Origin: Pseudoxanthomonas sp. NC8
GTDB lineage: Bacteria; Pseudomonadota; Gammaproteobacteria; Xanthomonadales; Xanthomonadaceae
Length of the DNA stretch: 64,000 nucleotides
Assembly (NCBI GenBank): GCA_025232375.1
Contig: CP060419.1
Span: forward strand, 116,001-180,000
Reading direction: 5' to 3'
In this document: in pieces, positions 31,309 to 40,747 of the stretch
Position numbering within the stretch: the stretch's first letter is position 1
How the letters are laid out: each line of letters starts with the position of its first letter
Translations under genes and position numbers: made by a program
The notes under the pieces: generated by a model
Told to the model about the DNA's origin: nothing
Databases searched by the model: none
What the model saw: only the letters and a program-made list of their open reading frames with translations

Positions 31309-32500
31309 ATGGCTCGCACCGACATCCACGAACGCATCCTGGCCCAGCGACGGCAGCGCATCGCGCAGGGCCGCCTGCGCGAGCGCCGCACCATCACCCG
31401 CCGCGATGGCGTGCGGGTCGAGGTCGACGGCCGCTGGCTGACCGGGTTCTGCAGCAACGACTATCTCGGCCTGGCTTCGCAGTTTGAAGTCGGCGCCGCG
31501 CTGCAGGACGCGGTCGCGCGCGAGGGCACCGGTTCGACCGCCTCGCACCTGGTCTGCGGCCACCACGTCCTGCACGAGCAGCTGGAGCGCGAGATCGCCG
31601 ACTGGCTCGGCGTGCCGCGCGCGCTGCTGTTCGGCAGCGGCTTCGCCGCCAACCTGGCCGTGCAGCAGGCGCTGCTGGAGGACGACGACGTCTGCGTCCA
31701 GGACCGGCTCAACCACGCCAGCCTGCTCGACGCCACCCCGCCTGGCCGGTGCACGCCTGCGCCGGTATCCGCACCTGGATCCGGAAGGGGCGATGCGCCA
31801 GCTGCGCAACGCGGCGAGCGGCGCGGCGATGCTGGCGACCGATGGCGTGTTCAGCATGGATGGCGATGTCGCCCCGCTGCGTGCGCTGGCGCTGGTCGCG
31901 CGCACCGAAGAGGCGTTGCTGTACGTGGACGATGCGCATGGCGTCGGCGTGCTCGGCCCGCAGGGTCGCGGCAGCGTCGCCGACGCGGGGCTCGGCGTGG
32001 CCGACGTGCCGCTGCAGCTGGCCACCCTGGGCAAGGCGCTGGGCGGCTATGGCGCGGTGGTCGCCGGCGATGCGGACCTGGTCGAGCACCTGGCCGGCGT
32101 GGCCCGGCCCTACCTGTACACCACCGCGCTGCCGCCGGCGCTGGCTGCCGCGTCGTTGGCCGCGGTCCGGCTGGCCCGCCGCGACGACTGGCGTCGCGCA
32201 CGGTTGCACGACCTGATCGGCCTGTTCCGCACGGGCGCCAGCCGTTTCGGCCTGGAGCTGATGCCCTCGGCCACGCCGATCCAGCCGGTGCTGTGCGGCG
32301 ACGAGGCCACCGCCCCGGCGATGTCGGCGGCGCTGGAGCAGGCCGGTTTCATGGTCACCGCGATCCGGCCGCCGACGGTGGCCGAAGGCCGTTCGCGCCT
32401 GCGCGTGACCCTCACGTCGCTGCACTCGCCCCAGCAGGTCAACGCGCTGCTCGGGGCGATCGCCGAGGCACGTGACCGGATCGCGTGCAACGTGGCCTGA
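31309..32500 (+). CDS. bioF: 8-amino-7-oxononanoate synthase
   Basis: A pyridoxal-phosphate enzyme that condenses pimeloyl-ACP with alanine. About 397 residues. Visible: [15 protein letters not shown] at the start, [21 protein letters not shown], the cofactor-contact segment [18 protein letters not shown], and the Schiff-base lysine in [17 protein letters not shown] single break near 31735, an extra C in ACCCCGCCTGGCC next to a CCTGG, is repaired to [15 protein letters not shown]. It follows bioB by 30 bases with a good ribosome site (GGGGGAGG) before the ATG. Confidence 0.96.
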
Positions 32501-32567
32501 CCGCCGCCGCACGTTTCCGCGACTCCGCCCCGATCCTGTCGCCCGCCGGCATGGGCGACAATGGGCG

Positions 32568-33349
32568 ATGCACATCGAAACCTGGGCAGCGGCCCGGACC
32601 TGGTCCTGATCCACGGCTGGGCGCTGCACGGCGGCGTGTTCTCACCGCTCGCGCAGCGCCTGGCCCCCGCGCTTCCGCCTGCACCTTGGTCGACCTGCCC
32701 GGCCATGGGTGCAGCCGCGACCCCGGCGAACCGCTGGACCTTGGCCGGCGTGGCCAACGCAATCGCGTCGCGCACGCCGCCGGCGATCTGGCTGGGCTGG
32801 TCGCTGGGCGGGCTGTTCGCGCTGCGTGCCGCGGCCACCCTGCCGACGGTGCGCGCGGCCTGGTGATGGTCGCGGCCACGCCGCGCTTCGTCCGGGCGCC
32901 GGACTGGCCGCACGCGGTCGAGCCGGACGTGTTCACCCGCTTCGGCGACGACCTTGGCCGCCGACTACGCCGGCACCTGGACCGCTTCATCGCCTGGACA
33001 CGCTCGGCTCCGAGCATGGCCGGGCCGAGCTGAAGGCCCTGCGCGCGCTGCTGCGCGAGCGTGGCGCGCCGGATCCGGAGGCGCTGCATGCGGGCCTTGC
33101 CCTGCTGGAATCGACCGACCTGCGCCGTTCCCTGCCCGGGCTGCGCGTGCCGAGCCTGTGGCTGGGCGGCCGCCGCGACCGGCTGGTCGACCCGCGCGGC
33201 ATGGCCGCGGCGGCGGCACGCGCCCCGCAGGCGCATTTCATCGAGGTGGCGGGAGCGGCACACGCGCCGTTCCCAGCCACCTGAACCCGGTGGCGGCGGA
33301 ACTGGGCGCTTTCGCCGACAATATCGTTTCCGGAAGCTTCGTCCGCTGA
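32568..33349 (+). CDS. bioH: Pimeloyl-ACP methyl ester esterase
   Basis: An alpha/beta hydrolase that removes the methyl ester from pimeloyl-ACP methyl ester and so ends fatty-acid-like elongation. About 255 residues after repair. The oxyanion segment is LVLIHGWALHGGVFSPLA, the nucleophile elbow LGWSLGGLFALRAA, and the catalytic His lies in EVAGAAHAPF near the end. It is the most damaged short gene: at least eight indels, each at or next to CCTGG, for example CACCTTGGTCGAC for HLVD and GACCTTGGCCGCC for DLAA. It stands between bioF and bioC, as expected for the BioC-BioH pimelate route. Confidence 0.92.
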
Positions 33350-33369
33350 GCCGCGCCGCCCCGTCCCCC

Positions 33370-34256
33370 ATGGATTCCCTGTTCGACCCCCGCCAGGTGC
33401 GCCGCGCCTTCTCGCGCGCCGCGCGCGGCTACGACGCGGCCGCGGCGCTGCAGGGCGAAGTGCGCACGCGCCTGCTGGAATCGCTGGAATACCTCGACGA
33501 CCGCGTGCCATCGGTGGTCCTCGATATCGGCAGCGGCACCGGCCACGCGGCCGCGGCGATGAAGAAGCGCTGGCCGAAGGCACAGGTGCTGGCGCTGACC
33601 TTATGGCCCTGCCGATGCTGCGCCAGTCGAAGAAGCAGGCCGGCTGGTGGAAGCCGTTCAACCGCGTGTGCGCCGATGCGCGCGCGCTGCCGCTGGCCGA
33701 GGGCAGCGTCGACGTGATTTTCAGCAACCTGTGCCTGCAGTGGGTCGAGGACCTGCCAGCGGTGTTCGCCGGTTTCCGTCGCGTGCTCAAGCCGGACGGG
33801 CTGCTGCTGTGCACCAGCTTCGGCCCGGAGACGCTGGTCGAACTGCGCGACGCCTTCGGCCAGGTCGACGCGGAGCCGCATGTCAGCCCGTTCGCCTCGA
33901 TCGCCCGCTTCGGCGACGCGCTGGTGGCCGCGGGTTTCCGCGATCCGGTGCTGGACCGGGACCTGTTCACCTTGAACTACCCCGACCTGCCGGCGCTGAT
34001 GCACGAGTTGCGCGCGATCGGCGCGACCAATGCGCTGGCCTCGCGCCGGCGCAGCCTCACCGGCCGCGCGCGTTTCGCGGCGGCGGCGGCGGCCTACGAG
34101 CCGCTGCGCGGTGAAGACGGGCGCCTGCCCAGCAGCTGGGAAGTGATCTACGCGCAGGCCTGGTCGCCGCCGCCCGGCGCGCCGATCCGCGAGGGCGGGC
34201 ACGAGATCGCGGCGGTGCCGTTGTCGGCGATCCGCATCCGCCGTCGCGGAGAGTGA
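33370..34256 (+). CDS. bioC: Malonyl-ACP O-methyltransferase
   Basis: A SAM-dependent methyltransferase of about 295 residues that caps malonyl-ACP and starts pimelate synthesis. It opens MDSLFDPRQVRRAFSRAARG, the family start. The SAM motif is VVLDIGSGTGHAA. The second part has DVIFSNLCLQWVEDLPAVF and VLKPDGLLLCTSFGPETLVEL, typical of BioC. A break near 33600 (GACCTTATGGCCCTG for GACCTGGCCCTG) is repaired to DLALPMLRQSKK. It lies 20 bases after bioH and ends the operon. Confidence 0.95.
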
Positions 34257-34382
34257 AGCCGGCGGCTGCAGGCGGAGGCCGGGCGGTCCGGGACCGGTGC
34301 GCCGCGCATGAGACGGCAACGGCCGTCGTCAGCACTCCACGCCTGCAGTCCGGCCACGATTCCGGCCGGCCGCACCGGTCCT

Positions 34383-34811
34383 TCAGTCGCCGACCTGTGC
34401 GATCCAGTCCTGCAGGTTGTAGTAGTTGCTTACCCGGGCGATGCGGTCGTCGCGGATGTCGAAGAACGCGCCGCCGGGCAGCACGTACTTCTGTCCGCGC
34501 GCCGGCGGCAGGCCCGTGTCGTCGCGCAGGTACTCGCCGTGGACGACGTATTCGGCCGCGGCGCGGCTTCCGTCCTGCGAAGCCAGCACGACTACATCCC
34601 GCAGCTGCTCGCGGTAGCTCGCGTCCATTCGCTGCATGAACGTGGCGAATGCGTCCTTGCCGCTCTCGCGTGCGCCCTGGTTGAGGTCGTGGACCACGTC
34701 GTCGGCGAGCAGCGCCAGCATCGCGGCGCGATCGCCGCGGTTGAACGCGGCGTAGTAGGCCAGCACCAGCTCGATCGCGCGGTCCTGGCGGCGAGTGCCA
34801 TCGATCTTCAT
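34383..34811 (-). CDS. SnoaL/NTF2-like (ketosteroid-isomerase fold) protein
   Basis: An intact 142-residue protein of the NTF2-like superfamily. It has the standard order: an N-terminal helix (IELVLAYYAAFNRGDRAAMLALLADDVVHDLN), a pocket segment with GKDAFATFMQRM, and beta strands AAEYVVHGEYL, FFDIRDDRIARVSNYYNLQDWI. The C-terminal YYNLQDW is typical of SnoaL-like polyketide-cyclase relatives. The substrate is unknown; such proteins may be small enzymes or binding proteins. Co-directional with the YdcF-like gene but separated by 50 bases. Confidence 0.8.
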   Translation of the reverse strand: MKIDGTRRQDRAIELVLAYYAAFNRGDRAAMLALLADDVVHDLNQGARESGKDAFATFMQRMDASYREQLRDVVVLASQDGSRAAAEYVVHGEYLRDDTGLPPARGQKYVLPGGAFFDIRDDRIARVSNYYNLQDWIAQVGD

Positions 34812-34860
34812 CGGCGCGGGCCTGTGCGGGTGGGGGCCAGCATCATACGCCGCGCCACGC

Positions 34861-35478
34861 TCACGGCGTGCGCAGCACCAGGTCGCGATGGAAGAAGTAG
34901 ACCTCCTGCAGCAGGAACGGCCACTGTGTCTGAACCGTGCGGAAGCGCGTACTCGGCGTGGGCGAACCGACCGCGTCGATGCCGAGCTCGCGGCACAGTC
35001 GCAGTGCGCGGGCCATGTGCAGTGGATCGCTCACCACGATGGCCGTGTGCAGGTCGCGTTCCTGCATCAGCTGGCGCGCCTGCAGCAGGTTCTGGCGGGT
35101 GGTGCGCGATACCGACTCGATCAGGATCGCCGACTCGGGAATGCCCTGCTGCAGGGCATAGCGCCGCGCCACCTGGGACTCGGAGAAGCGGGCGCGGCTG
35201 CCGCCGTAGCCGCCAGTGAACAGCAGCACCGGCGCGTAGTCGCGGCGGTACAGGTCCAGGCCGTGGCGGATCCGTTCTGGAACACGGGTGAGGGCCGCGC
35301 GTCGTAGGCCGCCGCGCCGAGCACGATGATCGCGTCGGCAGGCACGGCCTTGGTCGCGCTGGCCGACCCAGATGATCCACGTGGCCACCGCCACCAGCCA
35401 CAGCAGGGCCAGCAGCGCCAGCCGCCAGAGCCAGCCGGTCCAGCCGCGCCGCTGCCGGCGCCCGCTTACCCGCGCCAT
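34861..35478 (-). CDS. YdcF/ElyC-family (DUF218) membrane-anchored protein
   Basis: About 205 residues. One N-terminal helix (LWRLALLALLWLVAVATWIIW) follows a basic start, so the domain is periplasmic. The DUF218 domain opens ADAIIVLGAAAYDARPSPVF in another frame and continues VLLFTGGYGG, ESAILIESVSRTTRQNL and AIVVSDPLHMARALRL. E. coli ElyC of this family affects envelope polysaccharide and peptidoglycan lipid carriers. Breaks near 35350 and 35282. Its ATG lies inside the last codons of the dehydratase gene (overlap 13 bases). Confidence 0.8.
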   Translation of the reverse strand: MARVSGRRQRRGWTGWLWRLALLALLWLVAVATWIIWVGQRDQGRACRRDHRARRGGLRRAALTRVPERIRHGLDLYRRDYAPVLLFTGGYGGSRARFSESQVARRYALQQGIPESAILIESVSRTTRQNLLQARQLMQERDLHTAIVVSDPLHMARALRLCRELGIDAVGSPTPSTRFRTVQTQWPFLLQEVYFFHRDLVLRTP

Positions 35479-36419
35479 GGCAGCGCCTCCAGGTCGACGT
35501 TGCCGCCGGACAGGACCACGCCGACGCGGCGGCCGGCAAAGCGCTGCGGCTGGGCCAGCACAGCGGTAGGGCGACCGCCGACGACGGCTCGATCACCTGT
35601 TTGAGCACCTGTAAGGCCAGCTTCATCGCCGCGATCGTGGCCGCATCGTCGACCACCACCACCTCGGCACCGGCCGCGCGCAGCAGGGCGAAGTTCGGCG
35701 CGCCCAGCGCGCCGCGCAGGCCGTCGCAGACCGTCTCCGGCACGAAGTCGATCCGCCGCTCGCCGGCTGCCAGCGAGCGGGCGGTATCGGCGGCCCCGGC
35801 CGGCTCGGCCAGCACCAGTGCGCACCCGGGTGCGGACGCGGCCAGAAGCCAGCGCGGTGCCGGCGGCCAGTCCGCCGCCGCCCACGGGCACGACCATGAT
35901 CTCGGGCGCACCGGCCTTGGCCGACCAGCTCCAGGGTCGCGGTGCCCTGTCCGGCGATCACCCGCGCATCGGTGTAGGGATGGACCAGGTGGCGCCGGTA
36001 CGCTGCTCCACCTCCGCGCACACCGCCTCGCGGGCGGGCCTGGTCGCCGCGCAGCGCCACAGCGTGGCGCCATGCCGTTCGATGTTGGCCAGCTTGCTCG
36101 CCAGCGCGCCTTCGGGCACGACCACGTGGCAGGGAATACCGCGGCTGCGTGCGGCCAGCGCCGGGGCGGCGCCATGGTTGCCCGAGGAGTGGGTGACGAC
36201 GCCGCGGGCGGCCAGCTCGTCGGGCAGCGACCACACCGCGTTGCAGGCGCCGCGGAACTTGAACGCGCCGCCGCGCTGCAGGTGTTCGGCCTTGAACGAC
36301 AGCGCGCAGCCGGCCATCGCGTCGAGCGCGCGCGATTGCAGCACCGGGGTCAGGCTGGCGTGGCCGGCGATCCGGGCGGCGGCGGCGAAGACGTCGTCGG
36401 CGACAGGCAGGTCGGTCAT
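35466..36419 (-). CDS. Threonine/serine dehydratase-like PLP enzyme
   Basis: A fold-type II pyridoxal-phosphate enzyme of about 315 residues that should deaminate threonine or serine, or racemise serine. The Schiff-base lysine is in GGAFKFRGACNAV. SSGNHGAALAL-type asparagine loop (THSSGNHGAAPALAAR) follows. The phosphate-binding glycine loop is VVPVGGGGLAAGTAL, and the end reads VVLSGGNVDLEALPW. No ACT regulatory domain is present, so it is the short catabolic-type form. Breaks near 35990, 35925, 35850 and 35570 are CCWGG-type damage. It is the first gene of a pair with the YdcF-like gene. Confidence 0.85.
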
Positions 36420-36563
36420 GTGCAAAGGTTAGCGCATCGCGCGCGCCTGTCCGCCATGCGCCCGCTGTCCGGTGGCTGAGTGCGGCACGCACGCGGCTGC
36501 CGGATTAAGCACCGATTCAATCCGGCGCATCGAAGCTGGCGGCACGTGTTGCGGGGGATGACC

Positions 36564-37283
36564 ATGAAACTGCGATTGCTCACTGGCCTTGGCGTGTGTG
36601 CTGGCGCTGGGTGGCTGCACCACCTATGGCTACGTCGACGACGGTGGCGGCTATTACACCGGTGGCTCCTCGACGCACTACGTCTACCCGGCGTACGGCT
36701 ACGGCGTATACGGCTATGGCTCCCCGTACTACCGCTACAACCCGGGTTGGTCGTTCGGGCTGGGCTACGGTGCCGGCTATGGCTATGGCTACGGGCGTCC
36801 TTATTACCCGGCGCACCGGCCGCCGTACCACCATGCCCCGCCGCCCTACCATCACTCGCGTCCACCGCGACCCGACCACCATGGCGGGCCCGATCACGGC
36901 GGGCGACCCGACCAGCGTCCGCCGCCGGTCGTCCACGGCAATCCGCCGCCGCTCGACCATAAGACCTGGCGCGATCTGGAACGGCTGCGTCGCGGCGACG
37001 GTGAGGAGAGGATGCGGCGCCGGCAGCCCGGCCCGGCCACACTGAGCGTTGCCGAGGCTCCTGCCCGGGGTTGCGCCCGGATGCGCGCAATGCCCGGCCG
37101 GCGCAACCCGGCGGCTATCGGGTGGCCGGGCCACGCACCGGTGGTGACAACCCGATGCGCGTCGCCCAGCCCCAGCCCCAGCCGCGTGCCGAGCGGAGCG
37201 TGCAGCGGAGCGCGCCGCAGGCGTCCGAGTCGCGCCGATCGGATCGGCCGCGGAGTGCGACGCACGACACGGACGAGCCCTGA
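36564..37283 (+). CDS. Low-complexity Gly/Tyr- and His/Pro-rich lipoprotein
   Basis: A protein of about 235 residues that I do not recognise. Repair of CCTTGG to CCTGG at 36585 gives MKLRLLTGLACVLALGGC, a lipoprotein signal with lipobox LGGC. Residues 20-80 are Gly/Tyr-rich (YGYVDDGGGYY, YPAYGYGVYGYGSPYYRY, GYGAGYGYGYGRPYY). A His/Pro-rich part follows (HRPPYHHAPPPYHHSRPPR, DHHGGPDHGG), and then a basic Gln/Pro/Arg tail (AQPQPQPRAERSV). There is no enzymatic motif. The composition suggests a surface protein binding metals or cell-wall material. A frame break near 37065 joins the tail. A terminator follows at 37441. Confidence 0.65.
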
Positions 37284-37374
37284 AATAGGGCTTGCACTGG
37301 CCGAATTTCGGTCGCAATCTAGCGCAGCAAGGTGACCGTGCGCGTCAGGTTGTGACTCGCCCGGCCAGATCTAT

Positions 37375-37473
37375 GTCGACGTCCGGCAGGGAAATCTGGA
37401 TCCCCCTGTTCCGGCCCTGTCGGACGTCGACGCCCATGCGACAGCCCGGCCATCGGCCGGGCTGTCTGTTTTC
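37375..37473 (+). ncRNA. Two-hairpin element ending in an intrinsic terminator (candidate small RNA or long 3' UTR)
   Basis: Positions 37375-37391 pair with 37415-37431 over 17 base pairs with a single G-T pair, leaving a 23-base loop. Nine bases later comes the terminator hairpin 37441-37465. A stem this long ahead of a terminator is more than termination needs. It may be the 3' end of the lipoprotein messenger, or a separate small RNA. A weak promoter candidate (TTGCAC at 37292, 17-base spacer, CAATCT) lies upstream. I could not match it to a known family. Confidence 0.35.
37441..37473 (+). terminator. Rho-independent terminator after the low-complexity lipoprotein gene
   Basis: An 11-bp perfect stem (ACAGCCCGGCC / GGCCGGGCTGT) closed by the triloop ATC, followed by CTGTTTTC. 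The direction fits the plus-strand lipoprotein gene ending at 37283. Confidence 0.8.
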
Positions 37474-37505
37474 GCGATCTGCGTCACAGTCCGGCGACGC
37501 CGGGC

Positions 37506-37545
37506 AAAAAAAATGGGGCCGGCAGTCCCCCGACTGCCGGGCCCC
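37506..37545 (-). terminator. Strong rho-independent terminator on the minus strand, with no known gene before it
   Basis: A 13-bp GC-rich stem (37515-37527 with 37532-37545, one bulged G, CCCC loop on plus) is followed, reading the minus strand, by A and then eight T's (plus-strand A's 37506-37513). This is a textbook terminator for transcripts coming from the right. However, the genes to the right (mnmG and onwards) are on the plus strand, so it implies a short minus-strand transcript. Confidence 0.7.
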
Positions 37546-37622
37546 TCGGCTTCCCCATCGCGCGCGTGGCTGGCCCCTGTTCCAATTCCAGCCCGCGCCC
37601 CCGAACGCATTGCCGCGATGGG
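37506..37622 (-). ncRNA. Candidate small RNA divergent from mnmG
   Basis: A possible promoter on the minus strand reads TTGGCA (37650-37655), a 16-base spacer, then CATAGT (37628-37633). A transcript starting near 37621 would run to the strong terminator at 37506-37545, about 115 bases. It would contain a hairpin with stem GGCTGG/CCAGCC whose loop holds two GGA motifs (TGGAATTGGAAC), which recalls CsrA/RsmA-binding RNAs. No open frame with a ribosome site is seen. The -35 overlaps a CCAAGG that may itself be a damaged CCAGG, so the promoter call is weak. Confidence 0.3.
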
Positions 37623-37686
37623 TGCACACTATGGTTGCAGCAGGAAGCGTGCCAAGGCCGCCCGCTTCCGTGCCGCAGACCGGCGA

Positions 37687-37692
37687 TAAAAT
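37687..37692 (+). promoter_or_regulatory. Possible -10 element of mnmG
   Basis: TAAAAT within CGATAAAATCG, 50 bases before the mnmG ATG, is the only AT-rich hexamer in this leader. No good -35 is present at 16 to 18 bases, which is not unusual in this family. Confidence 0.35.
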
Positions 37693-37742
37693 CGCGCCAC
37701 TTTCCTTGGTCACCGGCCGCACCGGGCGTCCCCGACACTCCC

Positions 37743-39647
37743 ATGACGAACCCCTTCCACCACTACGACGTGATCGTGATCGGCGGCGGCCATGCCGGGA
37801 CCGAGGCCGCGCTCGCCTCGGCGCGCACCGGTGCGCGGACCCTGCTGCTCACCCACAACATCGAGACCGTGGGCGCGATGAGCTGCAACCCGGCCATCGG
37901 CGGCATCGGCAAGGGCCACCTTGGTCAGGGAGATCGACGCGCTCGGCGGAGCGATGGCGCACGCGGCCGACCCTTGGCCGGCATCCAGTGGCGCACGCTC
38001 AATGCCAGCAAGGGCCCAGCGGTGCGCGCCACCCGCTGCTAAGGCCGACCGCGCGCTGTACCGCAGTGCGATCCGGCGCATCGTCGAGGGCCAGCCGAAC
38101 CTGAGTGTGTTGGCCGCCGTCGATGATCTGCTGATTCAAAACGGCACGGGCGAGGGCGACGCCGTCCGCGGCGCGATCACCCAGACCGGGCTGCGGTTCC
38201 ACGCGCCGGCCGTGGTGCTGACCGCCGGCACCTTCCTCGCCGGCAAGATCCATATCGGCGAGACCCAGTACACCGCCGGGCGCATGGGCGACCCGCCGGC
38301 CACCAATTTTGGCCGCGCGCCTGCGCGAACGCCCGTTCGCGATCGACCGGCTCAAGACCGGCACCCCGCCGCGGATCGACGGGCGCACGCTCGACTATTC
38401 GGTGATGGACGAACAGCCCGGCGACGATCCGCTGCCGGTGATGTCGTTCCTGGGCGACGTGCGCGAGCATCCGCGCCAGGTGTCGTGCTGGATCACCCAT
38501 ACCAGCGAGCACACCCACGAGATCATCCGCGGCGCGCTGGATCGTTCACCGCTGTACACCGGCCAGATCGAAGGCATCGGCCCGCGCTACTGTCCGTCGA
38601 TCGAGGACAAGGTGGTGCGCTTCGCCGAGAAGGCCAGCCACCAGATCTTCGTCGAGCCCGAGGGGCTGGACGTGGTCGAGATCTATCCCAACGGCATCTC
38701 CACCTCGCTGCCGTTCGACGTGCAGCTGGACCTGGTGCGCAGCATCCGCGGCTTCGAGCACGCGCACATCACCCGGCCCGGGTACGCGATCGAATACGAC
38801 TTCTTCGACCCGCGCGGCCTGAAGACCACGCTGGAGACCAAGCTGGTGGCGGGCCTGTTCTTCGCCGGCCAGATCAACGGCACCACCGGCTACGAAGAGG
38901 CGGCCGCGCAGGGCCTGCTCGCCGGCCTCAACGCCGCGCGCCACGTGCGCGGGCTGGAAGGCTGGTCGCCGCGTCGCGACGAGGCCTCTGGGCGTACTGG
39001 TCGACGACCTGATCACCCACGGCACCACCGAGCCGTACCGCATGTTCACCAGCCGCGCCGAGTACCGGCTGCAGCTGCGCGAGGACAACGCCGACCTGCG
39101 CCTGACCGCGAAGGGCCGCGAACTGGGCGTGGTCGACGACGCGCGCTGGGCGCGCTTCGCCGCCAAGCGCGAGGCGATCGAAGCCGAGACCGCGCGCCTG
39201 CGCGTGCTGTGGGCCACCCCCGCCAACGCGCTGGGCCGGGACGTCGAGGCGACGCTGGGCGTGGCGGTCAGCCGCGAAACGAACGCGCTGGACCTGATCA
39301 AGCGGCCCGAGCTGGGCTATGCAATGTTGATGACGGTGCCATCGCTGGGCCCGGGCGTGGATGACGTGCAGGTCGCCGAGCAGGTCGAGATCGGGGTCAA
39401 GTACGCCGGCTACCTGGACCGCCAGCGCGAGGAGATCGCGCGCCAGCAGCGCCATGAAGAGACCGCCATCCCGGCGGCGTTCGACTACGCCGGCGTGCGC
39501 GGCCTGTCGGCCGAGGTGCAGCAGAAGCTCGAGCGCGTGCGTCCGCAGACCCTCGGTAAGGCCCAGCGCATCCCCGGCATGACCCCGGCGGCGATCTCGC
39601 TGCTGCTGGTCCACCTGGAACGCCTGCGGCGCAGCCGGGTGGCCTGA
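37743..39647 (+). CDS. mnmG: tRNA uridine-34 carboxymethylaminomethyl-modification enzyme, FAD subunit (MnmG/GidA)
   Basis: With MnmE it builds the cmnm5 group on the wobble uridine of several tRNAs. About 630 residues. The FAD motif is [16 protein letters not shown], followed by [15 protein letters not shown] and [11 protein letters not shown]. Later [41 protein letters not shown] and [16 protein letters not shown] appear, with [18 protein letters not shown] near the end. Five breaks (37922, 37985, 38040, 38308, 38990) all sit at CCWGG sites: CACCTTGGTC for HLV, and CGCTGCTAAGGCC for RCQA. The protein is so conserved that the repairs are unambiguous. Confidence 0.96.
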
Positions 39648-39721
39648 GCAAGCGCGCTCGACGGCGACCGTTGTTCTGCCGATGCCGCCGGGCGACGGCG
39701 GCGCATCCACTGGAGGCTTCC

Positions 39722-40699
39722 ATGCGCAGCGCCAGCCATTCCCGCTTCGGCGATCCGGCCGAGGTCCTCGTCCTTGCCGACACTCCGCTGCCGCAGCCCA
39801 GCCCGGGCCAGGTGCGGATCCGCACGATCCTCTCGCCGATCCACAACCACGACCTGCTCACCGTGCGCGGTGAATACGGCTATCGCCCGGCCTTGCCGGC
39901 GATCGGCGGCAGCGAGGCGGTGGGTGTGGTTGATGCACTCGGTGAAGGTGTCGAAGGCGTCGCCGCCGGCCAGCGCGTCGCCGTCGCCGGCGTGCATGGA
40001 ACCTGGGCCGAAGGCTTCCTCGCCCCGGCCGCGGCGCTGGTGCCACTGCCGCAGGCGATGGAGGACGGTGCCGCCGCGCAGCTGCTGGCGATGCCGCTGA
40101 GCGCGATCATGCTGCTGGAATTCCTGCAGGTCGAGGCCGGCCAGTGGATCGTGCAGAACACGGCCAACGGCGCGGTCGGCAAGACCCAGCGATGCTGGCG
40201 GCCGCGCGCGGGGTCAACGTGGTCAACCCTGGTCCGGCGCGATGCCGGCATCGACGAGATGGCCGCGCTGGGCATCGGCAACACGGTGTCCACGGCGCAG
40301 CCGGACTGGCAGGCGCGGGTGCGCGCGCTGACCGGCGGCGCACCGCTGCGCGCGGCGGTGGATTCGGTGGGCGGTGCGGCCAGCGCGCAGCTGCTCGGGC
40401 TGCTGGGCGAGGGCGGCGTGCTGGTCGCGTTCGGGGCGATGAGCGGCGAGTCGATGCAGGTGCCGGCCGGCGAGCTGATCTTCAGGGGCGTGGTGGTGAA
40501 GGGCTTCTGGGCCAGCGCCATCGGTGCATCGACCAGCGCCCGGGACCGGCGGCGGCTGGTCACCGAGCTGATCCAGCACGTGCTGGCCGGCGAGCTGCGG
40601 CTGGGCGTGGAGGCGATCTACGACCTGGCCGACGTGGCGCAGGCCGCCGCGGCGAGCCTGCAGCCGGGCCGCACCGGCAAGGTGATGCTGCGGCCCTGA
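39722..40699 (+). CDS. Zinc-independent MDR-family oxidoreductase (enoyl reductase / quinone reductase-like)
   Basis: A medium-chain dehydrogenase of about 325 residues using NADPH. The N-terminal GroES-like part has GQVRIRTILSPIHNHDLLTVRG, and PAIGGSEAVGVVDALGEGV. The cofactor domain has GQWIVQNTANGAVGK, like the mitochondrial enoyl-thioester reductase group, then GGAPLRAAVDSVGG and GVVVKGFWASAI. Zinc ligands are absent. A break near 40190 (ACCCAGCGATGCTGG) interrupts the nucleotide-binding turn, which should read VGKAMLAAARGVNVVN. The ORF starts with an ATG behind CTGGAGG. The substrate is unknown; a 2-enoyl thioester or quinone is likely. Confidence 0.85.
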   Translation: MRSASHSRFGDPAEVLVLADTPLPQPSPGQVRIRTILSPIHNHDLLTVRGEYGYRPALPAIGGSEAVGVVDALGEGVEGVAAGQRVAVAGVHGTWAEGFLAPAAALVPLPQAMEDGAAAQLLAMPLSAIMLLEFLQVEAGQWIVQNTANGAVGKTQRCWRPRAGSTWSTLVRRDAGIDEMAALGIGNTVSTAQPDWQARVRALTGGAPLRAAVDSVGGAASAQLLGLLGEGGVLVAFGAMSGESMQVPAGELIFRGVVVKGFWASAIGASTSARDRRRLVTELIQHVLAGELRLGVEAIYDLADVAQAAAASLQPGRTGKVMLRP

Positions 40700-40747
40700 G
40701 TCGCGACCGCCCCGCGGGCGCGGTCGCGACGCTTGATCGCGCCGGGC

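Noticed and set aside
37375..37622. 6S RNA or another known housekeeping RNA in front of mnmG
   Set aside because: The hairpin lengths and central parts do not fit the 6S, tmRNA, RNase P or SRP patterns as I know them.
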